A stretch of DNA of 64,000 bases, from positions 178,004,279 to 178,068,278 of the forward strand of contig CAKMRJ010000001.1 of NCBI GenBank assembly GCA_928212115.1, in the 5' to 3' direction. The notes beneath the pieces were generated by a model. The model did no database searches. It was not told the origin of the DNA and worked only from the letters and a program-made list of their open reading frames with translations. Position numbers and translations under genes: made by a program. Origin of the DNA: Lactuca virosa (taxonomy: Eukaryota; Streptophyta; Magnoliopsida; Asterales; Asteraceae). How positions within the stretch are numbered: position 1 is the first letter of the stretch; each line of letters begins with the position of its first letter. This document shows positions 22,170 to 33,975 of the stretch, in pieces.

Positions 22170-25100
22170 TGTCACACCCCGCTAAAGCGGAAACGCAAGG
22201 TATGACAGCGACAAAGGTTTCATTGCAAAAGATAAAGATACATCACCATAGCAATATTTAAAAGTTTACAACCCATAGCTTAAACAAAACAAAGTACAAG
22301 TTTTCCAAAATGACATTGTTCAAAATATAACTTCATAAAATAACTTCCACACGATGCAGCATGCTCTATGATGATGAATCTCTATATCCACTTACTAATT
22401 ATTTCCTGAAAAAGCATGTAAAACGAGCGTCAACTATGAAAATAGTTGGTGAGTTCACAGGTTTATAAAATCAAGATTTGGTATAAGACTTTTCATAAAT
22501 ACAAGTACATTGCTTTAATGAGAACAAAGTTCATTGCTATAATGAGAAACAAAGTTGATTGCTAAAATTGATAAACGAGTTTATTGCCATAATAGATAAC
22601 AAGTTTATTGCTATAATGTGTAACGAGTTTGTATGTGTATGAGCAAACAACGAGTCTCAACCAAACCTATGACTGAAGCCCTATCAAGATCTATGCTTAT
22701 CGTTCCATAGATGAATATGGTATCATGCACTCCAGCAATAGGGCGAGTGAGGAGTTGTCAATTCCTAATAGCACTATCCATAATGACCATTGGCTCAAAG
22801 AGTTAATGGTTAGAGATAAGGGAAAGGCCTTAGTACGATAAGTTCTCATGTTCCGTGTAGCACAGACATACATAGAGAGATATAGCAATAAAATAGCAAT
22901 CATGTTTGATACAAATCAATTTAAATACAACATTCAAATAATAATTTTTCGGGACATGCTTTTCCACCCCAAAACATAAAAACTGAAAATAGGGGAGTGC
23001 GTGAATACTCACAACGTTTCGAGTAGGTACAAGTGGTACTTCGGAATGCACCAACGTCTTACTATCGGGATCCTACGACATCAAACACACACTAGTGAGT
23101 TTTCATGTCGAAATCTAATGCTAATATACTAAATTCTACATATAGTGAAATGCCAATTTATGTTTTAGTATTTGATTTTATATTAATTGGTTACACTTTT
23201 TCTGAAATAATGAAATTCCACAAATCGTGCGATTAATTACAACATTGGAATATAAATTTTCCAAATTTTTAAGTCCTTATTACATCATAAATTCACGGAA
23301 ATAGCATTCAAAGGATAAAAATTCTCAAACTTTTTTATTTAACTGTTATTACACAATACTAAGCTGGGAAAATTATAAAAATGGATTTCCAAGCTGTTTA
23401 ATTATATTTTATGATTTTTGAGCATTTATTCCAATAAAAATTGAAATAAATAGAAAACAGTTTCCAAAATTACCAAAACTTTTTATTTAACTGTTATTAT
23501 ACATAAATAGACTGGGAAAAATATAAAAGATATTTTTCAGTGGGTATTTCTATTTTTCCTTGTTTTATTCCTTTAAATAATCTTTAATTGAAGAAATAAT
23601 ATTAAACAGTTAAAATAAATTACCAAAAAAATTTTGTAACATCATTTACAGTATAAATAACCTGAGAAAAATTATCAAAAGTGGTCTTCATATTATATAA
23701 TCCGGTTTTGGGTATTTATGTGTATTTAAGTGTAATTAACTTTAGAAATTAAGAGAAAAATAGTTTACAGTGGAGAAAAATCCTTAAAATTTTTATGTAA
23801 CCTCCTACTGTAAAACATGATGTTCTGGTAAATTTTCATGAATTTTGGATAATCAGAACTATTTTTCCTATTTTTAAACCATTATAATTACCAAAACTTG
23901 GGAAAAATAGCAAGGCATGATGAAAAATGTTGAAATTATTTTTCTGAGTCATCCATCACAGGTAAGGTATGCGAAAATTGTTAGATAAAATTTTCATACT
24001 CTCCAAAGTGGTTTTGTGATTTATTATATCCTAACAAAAAGAAAATTGGAAATCATACCAAACAGCAACAAAAATTGATGAAATTTAGTGAGGGGTCATT
24101 ATCCATCATAAGGGTCATTCATGAATTTGTTCCGGATTTATTGACCTCTGGAAGTATTTTATGTGATTTATGCCCTTGGTTTCTAGCAATAATTTTAATA
24201 AATCAAAGAAATAATAAAAGCTTTTGGTATTTTACAGATTATCACATGCATGTGAGGGCTTTCAAAAGGAAAAATGTTCGAAATTTATTCAGAAGGGAAA
24301 TAGAGGTATTGAACCCAAACAAGATAAGAAATGTTGCATGCAATGGTGCATGAGATGTAAATGTGGCTGAAGTTCATGAATTTGTGAAGCACATTCTGTG
24401 GGGTTTTAAGCCACAAAATTTCAGCCATCATTCACTGGATATGTTAAGTTTCTAAAGTATTTTTCCCCAGATTTATGGTTGGGTTTAAGGCCATTGATCA
24501 TGCAAGGCAAAAATGGTGATCATAGAAAAAGAGCTGTTTGCGCAACCATTTTGTAAAAATTGCCAAAAATTGGATATTTAATATTTTACAGTAAGACCAG
24601 TTGGGTTTTGAAGGTTAACTCATGGAGCTATCCAATGCAAAAAGAATATCATGATTTGGTTAAGGAATGACCGAGATATGGTCGTTCAAAGCTGAATAAA
24701 GTAATCTGGCAGATTGCATGTTTGCTTTGAGTGCATCCTTAGGACATTTTGACAAGAACATCATGCATGCCTTTGATAAGGTCCGTTTCTAGCACATGCA
24801 TGGAGTGAATGAGCATCCAAGATGTACTAGAAATGGTTTAAATGCTTTTGACCATGCAAGAACACAAAAGAAATGGAGAAGAAGATGTAATACTTGTTTT
24901 TGAAGTCACATGAACATATGTGCATCATTTTCACTCCTTGCATGGGTTTGATCCCGAATTTTCACCATTTCAAACACATGCATTGTGTTATGGTGAGAAT
25001 CTACAAACCACAAGGGAAAATAAAGATTTCTAGCCATGGAAAGGCATAGAATCCGAAAAGAAGAGAAAACTAAGAAGAAGAGGAAGTAGAATCATGAAAC

Positions 25101-25973
25101 TATGGAAGAAGATGTTGTTGTTTACCTTGGTTTTGATCTTGAGGGAAGTAAGAACACTTCAAGGTCTTCTAAATCTCGAAATTTGGCAGAGGAATGGGGA
25201 GAATTTCGTGAGTTAGAGAGAGAGAGGAAGAGAGTTTGTGTGTGTTAGGAGGGTGGAGTGTGAGAGAGTGAAGAGAGAAGAGGTAGAGTGAGGGAGAAGT
25301 TCTAATGATTGAGTTTTGGGAAGAGAGAGTGCATGGGGAGGGGAGAATGGCTAGCTCTATCATGCATTAGGCCTCCTCTCTCCTAATTTCAAATTTTATA
25401 AAATTCCCTCCAATAATTTTATAAAAACCCTAATTTTATAAAAATATTTATTAAGCAATTCTTGATTTATTTGTAAAAATCTTGTTTTTAACTAATAAAT
25501 TATGATTATTGCATGATAATTTAATTTCTATTTCAATGATTATAATCCATAATTTGATTAATAAAAATTTGATATTAGAAAGTTTATAGCCAATTTTATA
25601 AAGTTTTTAAGCTTTATGATTTATAAATTTGGATTTTTAGCTCTCTTAGGGTTTTTGGAATATTGTTTGATATTCATCATCATAATGAAGTATAATTAGA
25701 ATATTTTAATTTATTTTTAGGGTTTTATACCCTTTTTCAATTATAACAAAGCTTGAAAGTTTCATTCAAATTATAGCATTGGCATTTCCTATTGTAGTTA
25801 AGCAACTTACTAGAATCGTAAGTGTCAAGTATATTAGTCCTAGGTCTTAGATGGATCCTAGTTTATGTAAGATTTTGACCTAATTTATACTACTAGGCCA
25901 TGGCATGATGTGCATGAATGGTTATTATAAAGATGCATGAGTCCGAGAATGACCTGAATTGACAGTTGTCACA
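22170..25973 (-). repeat. Element F copy 1, 3' LTR (left)
   Basis: TGTCACACCCC...CAGTTGTCACA on the + strand. It holds a tandem block near 22505-22640 and a GA-rich tract near 25205-25290 (CT-rich in the sense of transcription). TATA-like sequence is at 25391-25405. It shares left-LTR-specific bases with 33976-37761. Confidence 0.9.
22505..22640. repeat. Minisatellite in element F LTR (about 25 bp unit)
   Basis: Five to six imperfect copies of a unit like GTTTATTGCTATAATGAGAAAC. Present in all four F LTR copies. Confidence 0.65.
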
Positions 25974-25992
25974 GTATCCCCCACTTAAAAAG
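25974..25992 (-). promoter_or_regulatory. Polypurine tract of element F copy 1
   Basis: The - strand reads TTTTTAAGTGGGGGATAC immediately before the 3' LTR. The same sequence follows the left LTR of copy 2 at 37762-37780. Confidence 0.75.
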
Positions 25993-26018
25993 AATTTCGT
26001 CCCGAAATTCATTCTATG

Positions 26019-26910
26019 TCATCGCTTGTCATCGTATGGGAAAAGTTGTGGATACTTTTCCTTCATGAAGTCCTCACGCTCCCAGGTGTACTCCGATCCG
26101 CGTTTTGAGTTCCATCGAACTTTCACAATCGGGATCTTACTCCGCTTAAGTTGTTTTACCTCCCTGCCAAGGATTTCTATCGGTTCCTCAACGAAGTTTA
26201 GCTTATCATTGATCTTAATTTCCTCCAGGGGTACTATCAATGTTTCGTTGGCTAGACATTTCTTAAGATTGGAGACGTGGAATGTGTCATGAATGGCGCT
26301 TAACTCTTGGGGTAACTGGAGTTTATAAGCTACCGGACCAATCCTTTCAATGACTTCAAAGGGTCCAACATATCTCGGGCTTAGTTTTCCTTTCTTACCA
26401 AAACGCACAAGCCCTTTCCAAGGCGACACTTTTAAAAGTACCTTGTCTCCTACTTGGAATTCTAATGCTTTTCGACGATTATCCGCATAACTTTTCTGAC
26501 GATCTCTAGCAGCTTTAAGCCTATCCTTGATGATAGCAATCTTGTCAGATGTTTCCTGGATAAGTTCGACTTTAGTCAACTGTCTGTCTCCGATTTCTTT
26601 CCAGCATAAGGGCGAACGACACTTGCGTCCATACAATGCTTCATATGGAGCACATTGGATACTCGTGTGGTAACTGTTATTGTAGGAAAACTCAATTAGA
26701 GGCAAATAAGTATCCCAATTTCCTTTGAACTCAATGACACACGCCCGTAGCATGTCTTCCAATGTTTGTATTGTTCTCTCTATTTGCCCATCTGTCTGAG
26801 GGTGGTAAGCTGTGCTCAAATCTATCTTGGTTCCTAGTGCCTTCTGTAACATCCACCAAAATCGAGATGTAAAACGACTATCTCTATCAGAAATGATAGA
26901 TAGGGGGTAG
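26019..26910 (-). CDS. pol: Element F copy 1, truncated integrase core with chromodomain
   Basis: Open from the deletion junction (near 26905) to the stop at 26019. It starts in LSIISDRDSRFTSRFW (second catalytic Asp), then has HPQTDGQIERTIQTLEDMLR (catalytic Glu), FSYNNSYHTSI, the GPRYVGPFEVIE-type segment (SPRYVGPFEVIERIGPVAYK) and a chromodomain-like C-terminus (VRWNSKRGSEYTWEREDFMKE). The zinc-binding N-terminus and first Asp are deleted, so it cannot be a working integrase. It has no proper start and is out of frame with the protease before it, so expression is doubtful. Confidence 0.8.
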
Positions 26911-28639
26911 ACCGGGCAATTCCTCCGGAAACACCTCGGGATAGTTTTGAACCACTGGAATCTCCTTGAGTTGCTTAGCTTCAGGTTCTCTTTCTAGCAC
27001 GTGGGCCATGAATGCAATACAATTCTTTTTCAGGTACTTGTGAACCTTCACGCTTGATACTATGTTTAAACTTCTTCCTGGCTTCTCACCGTGTATGATA
27101 AGGGTTTCTCCATTAGGGAGAGGCACTCTAATGACTTTCTCGTAACAACCAATTTCTGCTTTATTTTTGGATAACCAATCCATCCCTACTATCACATCAA
27201 AACTACCTAGCTCTATAGGAATTAGGTCAATGCTAAAGAGTTTATCAGCTAAATTCAGAGTACAACCAGGAATTATTTCATTAGCCCTAATTTCATACCC
27301 ATCAGCAAGTTCAATAGTATAAGTATTCCTCATCTTTCTTGATTTCAAGTCAATTAACGGTCTAAATGCTAAAGAAACGAAACTCCTATCTGCTCCCGCA
27401 TCAATATTACTGATGCAAAATGATTGTTCAGGAGAAACGTACCTGTTATCACTTCAGGGTTTTGACGAGCTTCTTCTGCACCAATCACAAAGGCTACACC
27501 TCTTGGCCGCCCATCTTGATTTCCTTGGAAATTTTGCCTGGCTTGGCCTTGTCCATTGTTACCAGGCCCCTTGTTCAGTTTGGGACAAGCACTACGCAGA
27601 TGATCAGTACTCCCGCACTCGTAACATGTCCTTTTTCCATCCTTATTCAGCTTACAATACTTCGGGTAATGGCCTGTCTGTTTACAGTTTTGGCACACTG
27701 GGCAAGCTCCCTTGTGATGGAAGTTACACTTATTGCACTTCGGTGCGGTCCCGTGTACTGCTTTCGCTCCTGCACTTCCATGACTTTCTGTTCCTGAGTT
27801 TTCACTGGTTCTTGCTCCTGGGCTCTTACCATAAAGTTTCTTGAGACTTTCTGCTTCCTCCCTGACTTGCCTCCATACTTCTTCTCTCCCTGATCTGCTG
27901 GCTTCCTCTTGCTACTAGAGCTTTCCTTTGTTGATGCTCCCATCCTTATCACATCATTGGTTAGTCGATTTGCTAGGCTTACTGCACTTTGAATAGTAGT
28001 TGGGTTTGCTGAAGTAACCATTCCCCGAATCTCTGGTGCCAGACCCCAGATGTAACGATCTATCCGTTTCTCCTCAGGAGTAACCATGTGAGGTACCAGT
28101 TTTGCTAGTTCATGAAATCGGACTGTGTACTTCTCTATTTGTGTTCCAACCATAGAATGGTTCCAGAACTCAGATTCAAGCTTCTGAATTTCATCCTTGG
28201 GACAATACTCCTCTATCAGTAGCTTCTTCAGGTCTTCCCAAGTTAGCTCATATGCCGCTGCACGACCTCGGGTTTGCACTAGAGTATTCCACCAGGTCAA
28301 TGCCCTATCTTGGAGTAGACAAGTTGCATACTCAACTTTGTTGCGCTCGAGGCATTTGCTAATGTGAAGGACCGACTCCATGCTGTCAATCCATTTCAGC
28401 AACCCGACCGCACCTTCCTTTCCATGGAACTCCTTAGGTTTACAGGCCATAAAGGACTTGTAGTTGCATTCTCTTTCATTGTTTCCCCGGTTTCCTCCAC
28501 TACTTCCTTGGTTAGCATTAAGTCCCGCAGTTACTTGAGTGACAATGTTTGGGATTGCTGCCATGAGTTGTTGTGCTACCACTTGAGCAACATCGGGTGT
28601 TTCGTTCTGTGGGCGCCCGCGATTAGGCCTTCCTGACAT
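26887..28639 (-). pseudogene. gag-pro: Element F copy 1 gag-protease, two apparent frameshifts
   Basis: Gag starts at MSGRPNRGRPQNE (28639) and shows WWNTLVQTRGRAAAYELTWE, EEYCPKDEIQKLESEFWNHS and IWGLAPEIRGMV. CCHC knuckles follow (CQNCKQTGHYPKYC, CYECGSTDHLRSAC), then protease with SFDVIVGMDWLSKNKAEI. Frame breaks lie near 27740 (one base fewer than copy 2, in the CNKC knuckle) and near 27405 (ATCAATATT here, ATCAAATATT in copy 2). Copy 2 is intact at both points, so these breaks may be sequencing errors. The frame ends in a stop at 26887, just past the deletion junction. Confidence 0.8.
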
Positions 28640-28997
28640 GGTTCTATTACACAGGAGAAGAAATACGTATAAATACATAAAATAATGTATAATATTTAGT
28701 TCACTACTATTTTGAAAACCGTAAGTGTTGTCAAATCATGGTTTGCATTAATACTAGGCATATATTTTTAGAAAGAAAAGAAAAGAAAAATCTCTTTATT
28801 CGACCATTTACCAATAAATTCTAGGGTTTGACCTCATAGTAAAAGTTTTCAAACATAAAATAAAATTCTTCATTACCATTTGAAATATCTTAAAACCAAA
28901 CCAATACATCAATCCCAAAATAAAGTTTTAAATGTCTTTCCCAAAAGACACCCAACATGGGTTTTCATTTCATGACAAATAAAATAAAATACTGAAA
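28640..28997 (-). other. Spacer between accessory frame and gag in element F copy 1
   Basis: About 360 bases of AT-rich untranslated sequence. No frame seen. It contains GAAAAGAAAAG-type purine runs near 28780. Confidence 0.5.
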
Positions 28998-29668
28998 TCA
29001 GAACCAAACACTAATCGCTATCCCAACAAGACATCAGGCACCACAATCAGTAATAGCCCAACCAACACATAATATGCGGTCATCGCACGACCTGCCACTC
29101 GTCTAGCAGCACTAGCAGTGTCAGAGCCTCCATCGAATGCTGAAACAGGATTTCCATCCTTGTCAAGACTTCATCCAAAACTTCCCGATGCCCAGCTATC
29201 ACAGCGAGACTGTGACGTAGGCCCGCTGCCATCGGCTGCAATCTCTCGGGACTCCTCCGGGGTCATACCTGGCTGCCTGACATGTATCCCTATGACTTGC
29301 TGTGGTGAGGGTGCTCTCGGTCCTGCACGCTGGGTCCTACCCGCTAGGTCCTGCCGTGCCAAGTCCTGCTGTGCTGGTGGCTATCCTTCCTGGAATAGGA
29401 ACACTCTTCCTCGCCGTCCTCCGAATACGAAGCCCATAAAGTGGTGGTGTGGCAACACCGATGAAGGCGATGCCTCGCGTCGTTGACTCGGGGCGTTGTC
29501 ATTGCTGATCTCCACCGAGTTTCCTGTATCTTCCGTATCCTCCGATGGGTCTTCTTCTACCGAGGCGGGGGGGGGGTTACGTCGAGGGATAATAGTGACG
29601 TAGCCGGACTCATCAGCTGAGGCGGTAGCGTGAGAAGATGACGATGTCGACATAGTGGACTGAGACAT
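28998..29668 (-). pseudogene. Element F copy 1, 5' accessory frame (frame-broken)
   Basis: Begins MSQSTMSTSSSSHATASADE and stops at 28998 with the ending GIAISVWF, as in copy 2. Several indels relative to copy 2 break it, including a different length of the G run near 29567-29576 and single-base losses near 29275, 29320 and 29453. See copy 2 (40790-41465) for the domain description. Confidence 0.6.
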
Positions 29669-29976
29669 AGATTCAATGAGATATGAAATAAATGACAATG
29701 CATGCCTATAATATGCAATGCTTACACACACCAAAATTAACCTTTTTGAATTTTTGAAATAAAGTTTTCTCAAAAATTTTGTTGAACATATTCCCATTAT
29801 AATTAGCTCAAGCTTTGTATAAATCTTTCCTTAATTAAACATAGGTGATCAGGCTATGTTTAATTGAGGTCCAACCTAATTATATTAGTAATATGTTTGA
29901 TGTAAAAAGAATTTTTATAAGTTTTGGTTATAGGTTGTGTTTTCTTAAAGGAAAACTGATGTTCTCTATAACTTTA
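29669..29976 (-). other. 5' leader of element F copy 1
   Basis: Untranslated sequence from the primer site to the accessory frame. It holds a near palindrome around TTAATTAAACATAGGTGATC...GCTATGTTTAATTGA (29832-29866), an inverted repeat present in both copies. Confidence 0.5.
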
Positions 29977-29988
29977 GCTCTGATACCA
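29977..29988 (-). promoter_or_regulatory. Primer binding site of element F copy 1 (tRNA-iMet)
   Basis: GCTCTGATACCA on the + strand, i.e. TGGTATCAGAGC on the coding strand, four bases from the 5' LTR. Confidence 0.9.
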
Positions 29989-29992
29989 TTTC

Positions 29993-32900
29993 TGTCACAC
30001 CCCGCTAAAGCGGAAACGCAAGGTGACAGCGACAAAGGTTTCATTGCAAAAGATAAAGATACATCACCATAGCAATATTTAAAAGTTTACAACCCATAGT
30101 TTAAACAAAACAAAGTACAATTTTTCCAAAATGACATTGTTCAAAATATAACTTCATAAAATAACTTCCACACGATGCAACATGCTCTATGATGATGAAT
30201 CTCTATATCCACTTACTAATTATTTCCTGAAAAAGCATGTAAAACGAGCGTCAACTATGAAAATAGTGGTGAGTTCACAGGTTATAAAATCAAGATTTGG
30301 TATAAGACTTTTCATAAATACAAGTACATTGCTTTAATGAGAAACAAAGTTCATTGCTATAATGAGAAACAAGTTGATTGCTAAAATTGATAACGAGTTT
30401 ATTGCCATAATAGATAACAAGTTTATTGCTATAATGTGTAACGAGTTTGTATGTGTATGAGCAAACAATGAGTCTCAACCAAACCTATGACTGAAGCCCT
30501 ATCAAGATCTATGCTTATCGTTCCATAGATGAAATATGGTATCATGCACTCCAGCAATAGGGCGAGTGAGGAGTTGTCAATTCCTAATAGCGCTATCCAT
30601 AATGACCATTGGCTCAAAGAGTTAATGGTTAGAGATAAGGGAAGGGCCTTAGTACGATAAGTTCTCATGTTCCATGTTGCATAGACATACATAGAGAGAC
30701 ATAGCAATAAAATAGCAATCATGTTTGATACAAATCAATTTAAATACAACATTCAAATAATAGTTTTCGGGACATGCTTTTCCACCCCAAACATAAAAAC
30801 TGAAAATAGGGGAGTGCGTGAATACTCACAACGGTTCGAGTAGGTACAAGTGGTACTTCGGAATGCACCAACGTCTTACTACGGATCCTACGACATCAAA
30901 CCACACTAGTGAGTTTCCATGTCGAAATCTAATGCTAATATACTAAATTCTACATATAGTGAAATGCCAATTTATGTTTTAGTATTTGATTTTATATTAA
31001 TTGGTTACACTTTTTCTGAAATAATGAAATTCTACAAATCGTGCGATTATTACAACATTGGAATATAAATTTTCCAAATTTTTAAGTCCTTATTACAACA
31101 TAAATTCACGGAAATAGCATTCAAAGGATAAAAATTCTCAAACTTTTTATTTAACTGTTATTATACATACTAAGCTGGGAAAATTATAAAAATGGATTTC
31201 CAAGCTGTTTAATTATATTTTATGATTTTTGAGCATTTATTCCAATAAAAATTGAAATAAATAGAAAACAGTTTCCAATTACCCAAACTTTTTATTTAAC
31301 TGTTATTATACATAAATAGGCTGGGAAAAATATAAAAGATATTTTTCAGTGGGTATTTCTATTTTTTCTTCCTTGTTTTATTTCCTTTAAATAATCTTTA
31401 ATTGAAGAAAAAATAATATTAACATTAAAATAAATTACCAAAAATTTTTGTAACATCATTTACAGTATAAATAACCTGAGAAAATATCAAAAGTGGTCTT
31501 CATATTATATAATCCGGTTTTGGGTATTTATGTGTATTTAAGTGTAATTAACTTTAGAAATTAAGAGAAAAATAGTTTACAGTGGAGAAAAATCCTTAAA
31601 ATTTTTATGTAACCTCCTACTGTAAAACATGATGTTCTGGTAAATTTTCATGAATTTTGGATAATCAGAACTATTTTTCCTATTTTTAAACCCATTATAA
31701 TTACCAAAAATTGGGAAAAATAGCAAGGCATGATGAAAATGTTGAAATTTATTTTTCTCTGAGTCATCCCACAGTAAGGTATCGAAAATGTTAGATAAAA
31801 TTTTCACACTCTCCAAAGTGGTTTTTGTGATTTTAAATCCTAACAAAAAGAAAATTGGAAATCTATACCAAACAGCAACAAAAATTGATGAAATTTAGTG
31901 AGGGGTCATTATCCATCATAAGGGTCATTCATGAATTGTTCCGGATTTATTGACCTCTGGAAGTATTATTGATTTATGCCCTGGTTTCTAGCAATAATTT
32001 TAATAAATCAAAGAAATAATAAAAGCTTTTGGTATTTTACAGATTATCACATACATGTGAGGGCTTTCAAAGGAAAAAATTTCGAATTTATTCAGAAGGA
32101 AATAGAGGTATTGAACCCAAACAAGATAAGAAATGTTGCATGCATGGGTGCATGAGATGTAAATGTGGCTGAAGTTCATGAATTTGTGAAGCCATTCTGT
32201 GGGGTTTTAAGCCACAAAATTTCAGCCATCATTCACTGGATATGTTAGTTTTCTAAAGTATTTTTCCCCAGATTTATGGTTGGGTTTAAGGCCATTGATC
32301 ATGCAAGGCAAAAATGGTGATCATAGAAAAAGAGCTGTTTGCGCAACCATTTTGTAAAAATTGCCAAAAATCGGATATTTAATATTTTACAGTAAGACCA
32401 GTTGGGTTTGAAAGTTAACTCATGGAGCTATCCAATGCAAAAAGAATATCATGATTTGGTAAGGAGGACCGAGATATGGTCGTTCAAGCTGAATAAAGTA
32501 ATCTGGCAGATTGCATGTTTGCTTTGAGTGCATCCTTAGGACATTTTGACAAGAACATCATGCATGCCTTGATAAGTCCGTTTCTAGCACATGCATGGAG
32601 TGAATGAGCATCCAAGATGTACTAGAATGGTTTAAAATGCTTTTGACCATGCAAGAACACAAAAGAAATGGAGAAGAAGAGGTAATACTGTTTTTGAAGT
32701 CACATGAACATATGTGCATCATTTTCACTCCTTGCATGGGTTTTGATCCCGGATTTTCACCATTTCAAACAAATGCATTGTTTTGGTGAGAATCTACAAA
32801 CCACAAGGGAAAAATAAAGATTCTAGCATGGAAAGGCATAGAATCCGAAAAGAAGAAGAAACTAAGAAGAAGAGAAGTAGAATCATGAAACTATGGAAGA

Positions 32901-33752
32901 AGATGTTGTTGTTTACCTTGGTTTTGATCTTGAGGGAAGTAAGAACACTTCAAGGTCTTCTAAATCTCGAAATTTGGCAGAGGAATGGGAGAATTTCGTG
33001 AGTTAGAGAGCGAGAGAGGAAGAGTTGTGTGTGTGTTAGGAGGGTGGAGTGTGAGAGAGTGAAGAGAGAAGAGGTAGAGTGAGGGAGAAGTCTAATGATT
33101 GAGTTTTGGGAAGAGAGAGTGCATGGGGAGGGAGAATGGCTGGCGCTATCATGCATTAGGCCTCCTCTCTCCTAATTCAAATTTTTAAAATTCCCTCCAA
33201 TAATTTATAAAAACCTAATTTTTATAAAAATATTTATTAAGCAATTCTTGATTTATTTGTAAAAAATCTTGTTTTTACTAATAAAATTATGATATGCATG
33301 ATAATTTAATTTCTATTTCAATGATTATAATCCATAATTTGATTATAAAAATTGATATGTAGAAAGTTTATAGCCAAATTTATAAGTTTTTAAGCTTTAT
33401 GATTTATAAATTTGGATTTTTAGCTCTCTTAGGGTTTTTGGAATATTGTTTGATATCATCATCATAATGACGTATAATTAGAATATTTAATTATTTTTTA
33501 GGGTTTATACCCTTTGTCAATTATAACAAAGCTTGAAAGTTTCATTCAAATTATAGCATTGGCATTTCCTATTGTAGTTAAGCAACTTACTAGAATCGTA
33601 AGTGTCAAGTATATTAGTCCTAGGTCTTAGATGGATCCTAGTTTATGTAAGATTTTGACCTAATTTATACTACTAGGCCATGGCATGATGTGCATGAATG
33701 GTTATTATAAGATGCATGAGTTCGAGAATGACCTGAATTGACAGTTGTCACA
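29993..33752 (-). repeat. Element F copy 1, 5' LTR (right, error-rich)
   Basis: Shares right-LTR-specific bases with 41804-45605 (ATACATGTG, AAAATCGGATA, CCCGGATTTTC, GAGTTCGAGAATG). It has many short homopolymer indels and is 42 bp shorter than that copy. Confidence 0.9.
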
Positions 33753-33975
33753 CGAGTACAAGTCATAAACATACATGAATCGAGCCCTACGCGGAAGCAT
33801 AAGGTACTCGACTCATCTCAGCTACTCAGCTTCTGTACTCGGGCTCTGAGTCTTACTCAGTCTGGCGTTACTCTGGCTTGGTANNNNNNNNNNNNNCCCG
33901 CAGTCTAGTGAGCCTTGCCTGAGTTCCCTGATATCTGCTGACCATGCTCAGTGTAACGGCCACATCAGGACGAGT
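33753..33975. other. Duplicated element E flanks around an assembly gap
   Basis: 33753-33883 repeats the E sequence of 45606-45735 (right flank of F), and 33897-33975 repeats 22092-22169 (left flank of F). Between them are 13 Ns. The order right flank, gap, left flank is what two overlapping contig ends give when placed end to end. Confidence 0.9.
33884..33896. other. Assembly gap (13 N)
   Basis: A run of 13 undetermined bases. The small size suggests a nominal join, not a measured gap. Confidence 0.99.

Larger units (their letters stand above)
22170..33752 (-). mobile_element. Element F, first assembly copy (Ty3/gypsy chromovirus lacking RT and RNase H)
   Basis: LTRs at 22170-25973 (3,804 bp) and 29993-33752 (3,760 bp), with CGAGT duplications at 22165-22169 and 33753-33757 and element E sequence on both sides. 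On the - strand: LTR, primer site, an accessory frame, gag, protease, then a junction straight into the integrase core, chromodomain, purine tract and LTR. RT, RNase H and the integrase N-terminus (about 1.9 kb compared with A and B) are deleted. This copy ends against the N gap and its right LTR is rich in homopolymer indels, as expected of an unpolished contig end. Confidence 0.9.

Noticed and set aside
24075..24353. 92-residue frame in F's LTR
   Set aside because: Broken in the other F LTR copies and lacks any motif; LTR sequence.
29118..29486. Open frame antisense to F's accessory frame
   Set aside because: Shadow of the GC-rich accessory frame on the other strand; no motif, and not preserved in copy 2.
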